Translations under genes and position numbers: made by a program | Notes under the pieces: model-generated | The model's input: only the letters and a program-made list of their open reading frames with translations | Told to the model about the DNA's origin: nothing | Databases searched by the model: none | In this document: positions 33,649-36,143 of the stretch, in pieces | Position numbering within the stretch: the first letter of the stretch is position 1 | Layout of the letters: each line of letters starts with the position of its first letter | DNA from: Candidatus Solibacter usitatus | GTDB taxonomy: Bacteria > Acidobacteriota > Terriglobia > Bryobacterales > Bryobacteraceae | Direction: 5' to 3' | Assembly (NCBI GenBank): GCA_016191645.1 | Contig: JACPVQ010000131.1 | Span: 1-36,143, forward strand | DNA: 36,143 nt

Positions 33649-34497
33649 TCAGAACACCATATTCCATAAGTATTGATCTGAGGAATTTTTCGCACAGATT
33701 TCGAAATGATCGGCGACTCCGGTTCCGGAGGAGGTGAACCAGAGGGCCCCCCGGAGGGCGATGGAGCAGTTTGGCTTGGCACCTGAAGTCGTTATCCTGA
33801 AAGGACTTGCAAGACCTATGGTGACCGAGGAAGCTGTTTCCGTCACCGTGACGTTGGTACTAGGCAGAATCTGTCTTCCGGCGGAGAGGGCGGAGCGGCG
33901 GTCTGTACCCCCGGTTACATCCCAAGCGTTAGCTGTAGAACTCCAGGTCCAGAGCGGAATGGAATCGACGGGGAATCCGGTAACGGTGGTGTCCACCTGA
34001 CAACCTGAGGGGCAGGTCAGGCTAAGCGCGCCGAGCGGATTGGAGGCAACGGAGAGAACCCCTTGCGAGTTGAGGTAAATGAAGGCCGTTCCGGTGCCGC
34101 TATTCAGCGAGATGTTGATGGGAGCGGTGAATTGATAGCCGATTGCGCCGAAGCGCACGCGGCAGGGAGCGGACACCGAGCAACCGGAGCCCAGGGTGAG
34201 GACCGTGGCGGAGGCGCGCGCGAGATTGAGGCCGAGATCGAAGGTGCCGCCGGCGGGGGCGGACCACGTGTTGGCCGATGTGCAGGCATACAAATTCTGG
34301 CCCGCGGCGGCGTTGGAAAGGAAGATCAATTCGCCAACCGCGCAGGTGGCGGGAATGGAGGTGAGGACGGGCACCGGCTTGACGTTGGATGCGCCGGAGA
34401 AGTCCACATTGCGGCCCTGATCGCGCAGGGAGATCTGGGTCTGCGCCTGCGCGGATTGCGCCAGAGCGAACGCCAGGACGAGAATCGCTTTGAACAT
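33649..34497 (-). CDS. Secreted hypothetical protein
   Basis: 282 residues with a signal peptide (~1-18, cleaved near AQAQ). The mature part is Thr/Ser/Ala/Gly-rich and beta-structured, and its repeated short strands ('TAPINISLNSGTGTAFIYLN', 'LTVTETASSV'-like) resemble phage-tail or adhesin shaft proteins. Cysteines are paired in short loops ('GCSVSAPC', 'CPSGC'). No family recognised. It starts a minus-strand operon that continues 31 bases later into the very large secreted protein and then the methyltransferase. Confidence 0.75.
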   Translation of the reverse strand: MFKAILVLAFALAQSAQAQTQISLRDQGRNVDFSGASNVKPVPVLTSIPATCAVGELIFLSNAAAGQNLYACTSANTWSAPAGGTFDLGLNLARASATVLTLGSGCSVSAPCRVRFGAIGYQFTAPINISLNSGTGTAFIYLNSQGVLSVASNPLGALSLTCPSGCQVDTTVTGFPVDSIPLWTWSSTANAWDVTGGTDRRSALSAGRQILPSTNVTVTETASSVTIGLASPFRITTSGAKPNCSIALRGALWFTSSGTGVADHFEICAKNSSDQYLWNMVF

Positions 34498-34562
34498 GTC
34501 AGTAGTCTCTTTCTTATCGGGTCTTTTTAGAGTTTGGGATAGCCGCTTTTGCCGCTTTTTAC

Positions 34563-35183
34563 TTACGCGGCGGGTCTCATCAGAAACGGCTTGGAATGTC
34601 CGGAAGTGTCAGATTCCGTTTGGTTTAAAGGGAGGCCGGTGGCGGGATCGGTGGGTTCGTTTTGTCGCGGACGGCGCGCGGCCTGCATTTGTTTGAGATC
34701 GCGGAGGGACTGCTCGTATTGGCGGCGGCCGCGAGTGGTGTAGCGGAGCAGCTTTTCCAGCACATCGACGCCGTCGGTAGCGAATTCCCGGACCGTATAA
34801 GAGAAGAAGAGGCCCGGAGTGTACTCCTTGTACTTCGCTTTGAGTTCCCGAGCTACTTTAAGTTGCTTGGCGCGTAAGGCGATGAGTTCGGGCTCGGCAT
34901 TGATAAAACGATGGATGCGCCAGGCGGAGATGACGACCTCCTGAAGGAGGTACTCCTCGGCTTCGTCGGCGCAGGGGAAGCGCTTGGCATAGGACGCGGC
35001 GAGTGCGTTGAAAGCGTCGATGTCTTCTCCGGGGAGAAGGGGCGTTCTGGCGCTGAGGCCGTGTTTGACGGCATTCATGGAAGAGGCTTGCTTGCCTTCC
35101 GGGGTGGCGGGGCCTTTGGAAAGAGTGCCGTTGGCGCGGGCCGCGGCGGCCTTGGCTTGGGATGTTGCTTTGGTATCGGACAT
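34563..35183 (-). CDS. Conserved acidobacterial hypothetical protein (GPxTPEGK type)
   Basis: 206 residues from the ATG at 35183, chosen because GGAGGTGA lies 7 bases upstream. The N-terminus is Ala/Lys-rich and carries 'NGTLSKGPATPEGK' and 'MNAVKHGLSARTPLLPGED', a pattern that recurs in many acidobacterial small proteins (family impression, not a search). A helical core (~55-150) follows, then a disordered, polar C-terminus. No enzyme motif is visible. It sits 65 bases upstream of the secreted-protein operon on the same strand; any link is unclear. Confidence 0.75.
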   Translation of the reverse strand: MSDTKATSQAKAAAARANGTLSKGPATPEGKQASSMNAVKHGLSARTPLLPGEDIDAFNALAASYAKRFPCADEAEEYLLQEVVISAWRIHRFINAEPELIALRAKQLKVARELKAKYKEYTPGLFFSYTVREFATDGVDVLEKLLRYTTRGRRQYEQSLRDLKQMQAARRPRQNEPTDPATGLPLNQTESDTSGHSKPFLMRPAA

Positions 35184-35192
35184 GGATTTCAC

Positions 35193-35616
35193 CTCCGCGC
35201 GATTGTACGGAGGCGAGGTGGAAGGCTGGAAAACAAGGGTTTCGTAGGGTGTTGAAAAAGAAGGAGAAATAAATATTGGATTTTTGAACTGCTAAAGGTT
35301 TGCTCAGCCAGGCGGCTGCGAAACTAGGGGTCGCGGATTGCGCTTCGGGCCGCCAGCTGAGTAAACCGCGCTGTGAGCTAAACCGCAACGTGCAGTTCAG
35401 CTATGGGGATTGATCGGCTGAGCCTGCCCTCGTTGTTGAACAAGACAGGAATCGGCGTCCCGATTGCGGCCCGAGGGTGTGCGTTGGGTCCAGTCCAAGC
35501 CGGGGCTTCGGGTCTCATTGTGGTCGAAAAAACAGCCTCGGCGCAGCATGGGACACACCTCCGCGCGGGCCTGCCGTGCTGGCACAGACCGTCAGATCCG
35601 CAATGAAAGTGCAAGC
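35193..35616. other. Non-coding flank of the IS91 remnant
   Basis: About 424 bases without a supported gene. An imperfect inverted repeat GTTTGCTCAGC / GCTGAGTAAAC (35298-35308 and 35356-35366, 10 of 11 pairs) could be a hairpin of the IS91-type element's end or a transcription terminator. The rest shows no conserved coding pattern; the open frames there have no recognisable product. Confidence 0.4.
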
Positions 35617-35964
35617 TCATGAGGAGTCGAACCCCGTATGGCGTGGTAGCGCTTCGATCCGTACCATCAGGCCTACGCGGCAGTTGGGACAACGGTTTGC
35701 TCTATCCTCCACGGGACTGAGCAGGCACGCCGCGGCACCCAGGATCAACGGCAACAGGCCGGTTGGGTCGGCGGCCAACAACTGGCGGCACAAAGCGAGC
35801 TTGCAGCGACGATGAGCATTGGCCAGGAACCCATAATGGCGAATGCGTTGGAATCCTGGCGGCAACGTGTGCTGCAGGAAACGGCGGATAAACTCATCGG
35901 CCTCCAGCGTCATGTTTCGGACGCGCTCATGGCGCTCGTAATCCTTCCACAGGGGAGTAGCGGG
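35617..35964 (-). mobile_element. IS91-family transposase remnant (C-terminal part)
   Basis: About 116 residues match the C-terminal half of IS91/IS1294-type Y2 transposases: 'LWKDYERHERVRNMTLEADE', 'FIRRFLQHTLPPGFQRIRHY', 'GFLANAHRRCKLALCRQLL', and a Zn-ribbon-like 'RCPNCRVGL' tail. The N-terminal half with the catalytic tyrosines is absent. Upstream of ~35964 the frame stays open only as antisense of the next gene. The element is therefore truncated and inactive. IS91 elements move by rolling-circle transposition (family knowledge) and can carry neighbouring genes. Confidence 0.75.
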
Positions 35965-36014
35965 AGTTCGGGCGGGGACTTTTTGGGCCGTTTTGAACGT
36001 GGTACATTGAAGGC

Positions 36015-36143
36015 AATGGACACTCCGCCCGCGGGCGGTTTCGTGCTTGCCATAGATCACGACCGTTTCTTCAAGGAACTGATCACGACGTTTTTCGTGG
36101 AGTTTCTGGAGTTATTTTTTCCGAAGCTTGCCGCGTCGCTGGA
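36015..36143 (+). CDS. 5' end of an Rpn/PD-(D/E)XK nuclease family gene, cut by the window edge
   Basis: From the ATG at 36015 (weak GAAGG upstream) the frame encodes MDTPPAGGFVLAIDHDRFFK, then 'ELITTFFVEFLELFFPKLAA', to the edge of the window. The 'DHDRFFKEL...FFxEFLELFFP' pattern is the usual N-terminus of Rpn-family recombination-promoting nuclease/putative transposase proteins (DUF4351-associated). It lies divergent from, and partly antisense to, the IS91 remnant frame, so the two were probably brought together by insertion. The C-terminal nuclease core is not visible. Confidence 0.7.

Noticed and set aside
33618..33782. An N-terminal extension of the large secreted protein
   Set aside because: It is Pro/Ser-rich, has no start signals, and would bury the signal peptide that begins at 33617.

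Overview
The window most resembles a chromosome segment from an Acidobacteriota bacterium of the Bryobacterales/Solibacter type. This is an inference from gene content: an ADOP-type duplicated orphan permease, a putative-Ig (He_PIG) repeat protein, a small protein of the acidobacterial 'GPxTPEGK' type, many secreted proteins of unknown role, fairly GC-rich coding DNA, and a multihaem cytochrome/outer-membrane conduit. No rRNA, tRNA or CRISPR array was seen.

Layout. (1) 1-7393 is an exopolysaccharide (EPS) region. A minus-strand set (Cys-periodic secreted protein, TPR/carbohydrate-binding-like protein, O-antigen ligase) diverges from a plus-strand operon (ribbon-helix-helix-like regulator, Wza-like SLBB export protein, Wzc-like BY-kinase). 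This block is bracketed by copies of sequence that belongs to other genes. Positions 1-114 are identical to 7280-7393 (5' end of a DUF4159-type gene), and 6906-7029 copies 12391-12514 (leader and first 26 codons of a Gfo/Idh/MocA gene). (2) 7410-12363 is an electron-transfer region: a frameshifted MtrB/PioB-type outer-membrane barrel gene, a DmsE/MtrA-type decahaem cytochrome gene, and a divergent gene for a four-domain, four-haem cytochrome. (3) 12438-15694 holds a Tat-exported Gfo/Idh oxidoreductase, an acyl-CoA dehydrogenase and a MeaB-type G protein. (4) 15691-21294 is a tight minus-strand operon for four secreted proteins, including one with nine tandem Ig-like repeats, followed by an ADOP permease (21416-23821). 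(5) 23866-25352 carries a small hypothetical gene, a multi-span membrane protein, and a 45-residue secreted Cys/Pro-rich peptide. (6) 25442-28183 contains two near-identical palindromic operators, a conserved hypothetical gene, an XRE regulator with an S24-like C-terminus, and a ubiX-pheA overlap. (7) 28301-35183 holds a small membrane protein gene, a REP-like hairpin, a TylF-type methyltransferase, two large secreted proteins and a 'GPxTPEGK' protein. (8) 35617-36143 has an IS91-family transposase remnant and the start of an Rpn-type nuclease gene.

How it fits together. Both the EPS block and the cytochrome block sit between DUF4159 and Gfo/Idh sequence. The arrangement reads as two alternative cargoes stacked at one locus, with a partial-Gfo/partial-DUF4159 fusion (6906-7393) as the joint between them. 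It could be a recent recombination event or an assembly chimera; reads spanning the joints would decide. The wza-like and mtrB-like genes each show an apparent one-base deletion, so either decay or residual sequencing indels must be considered.
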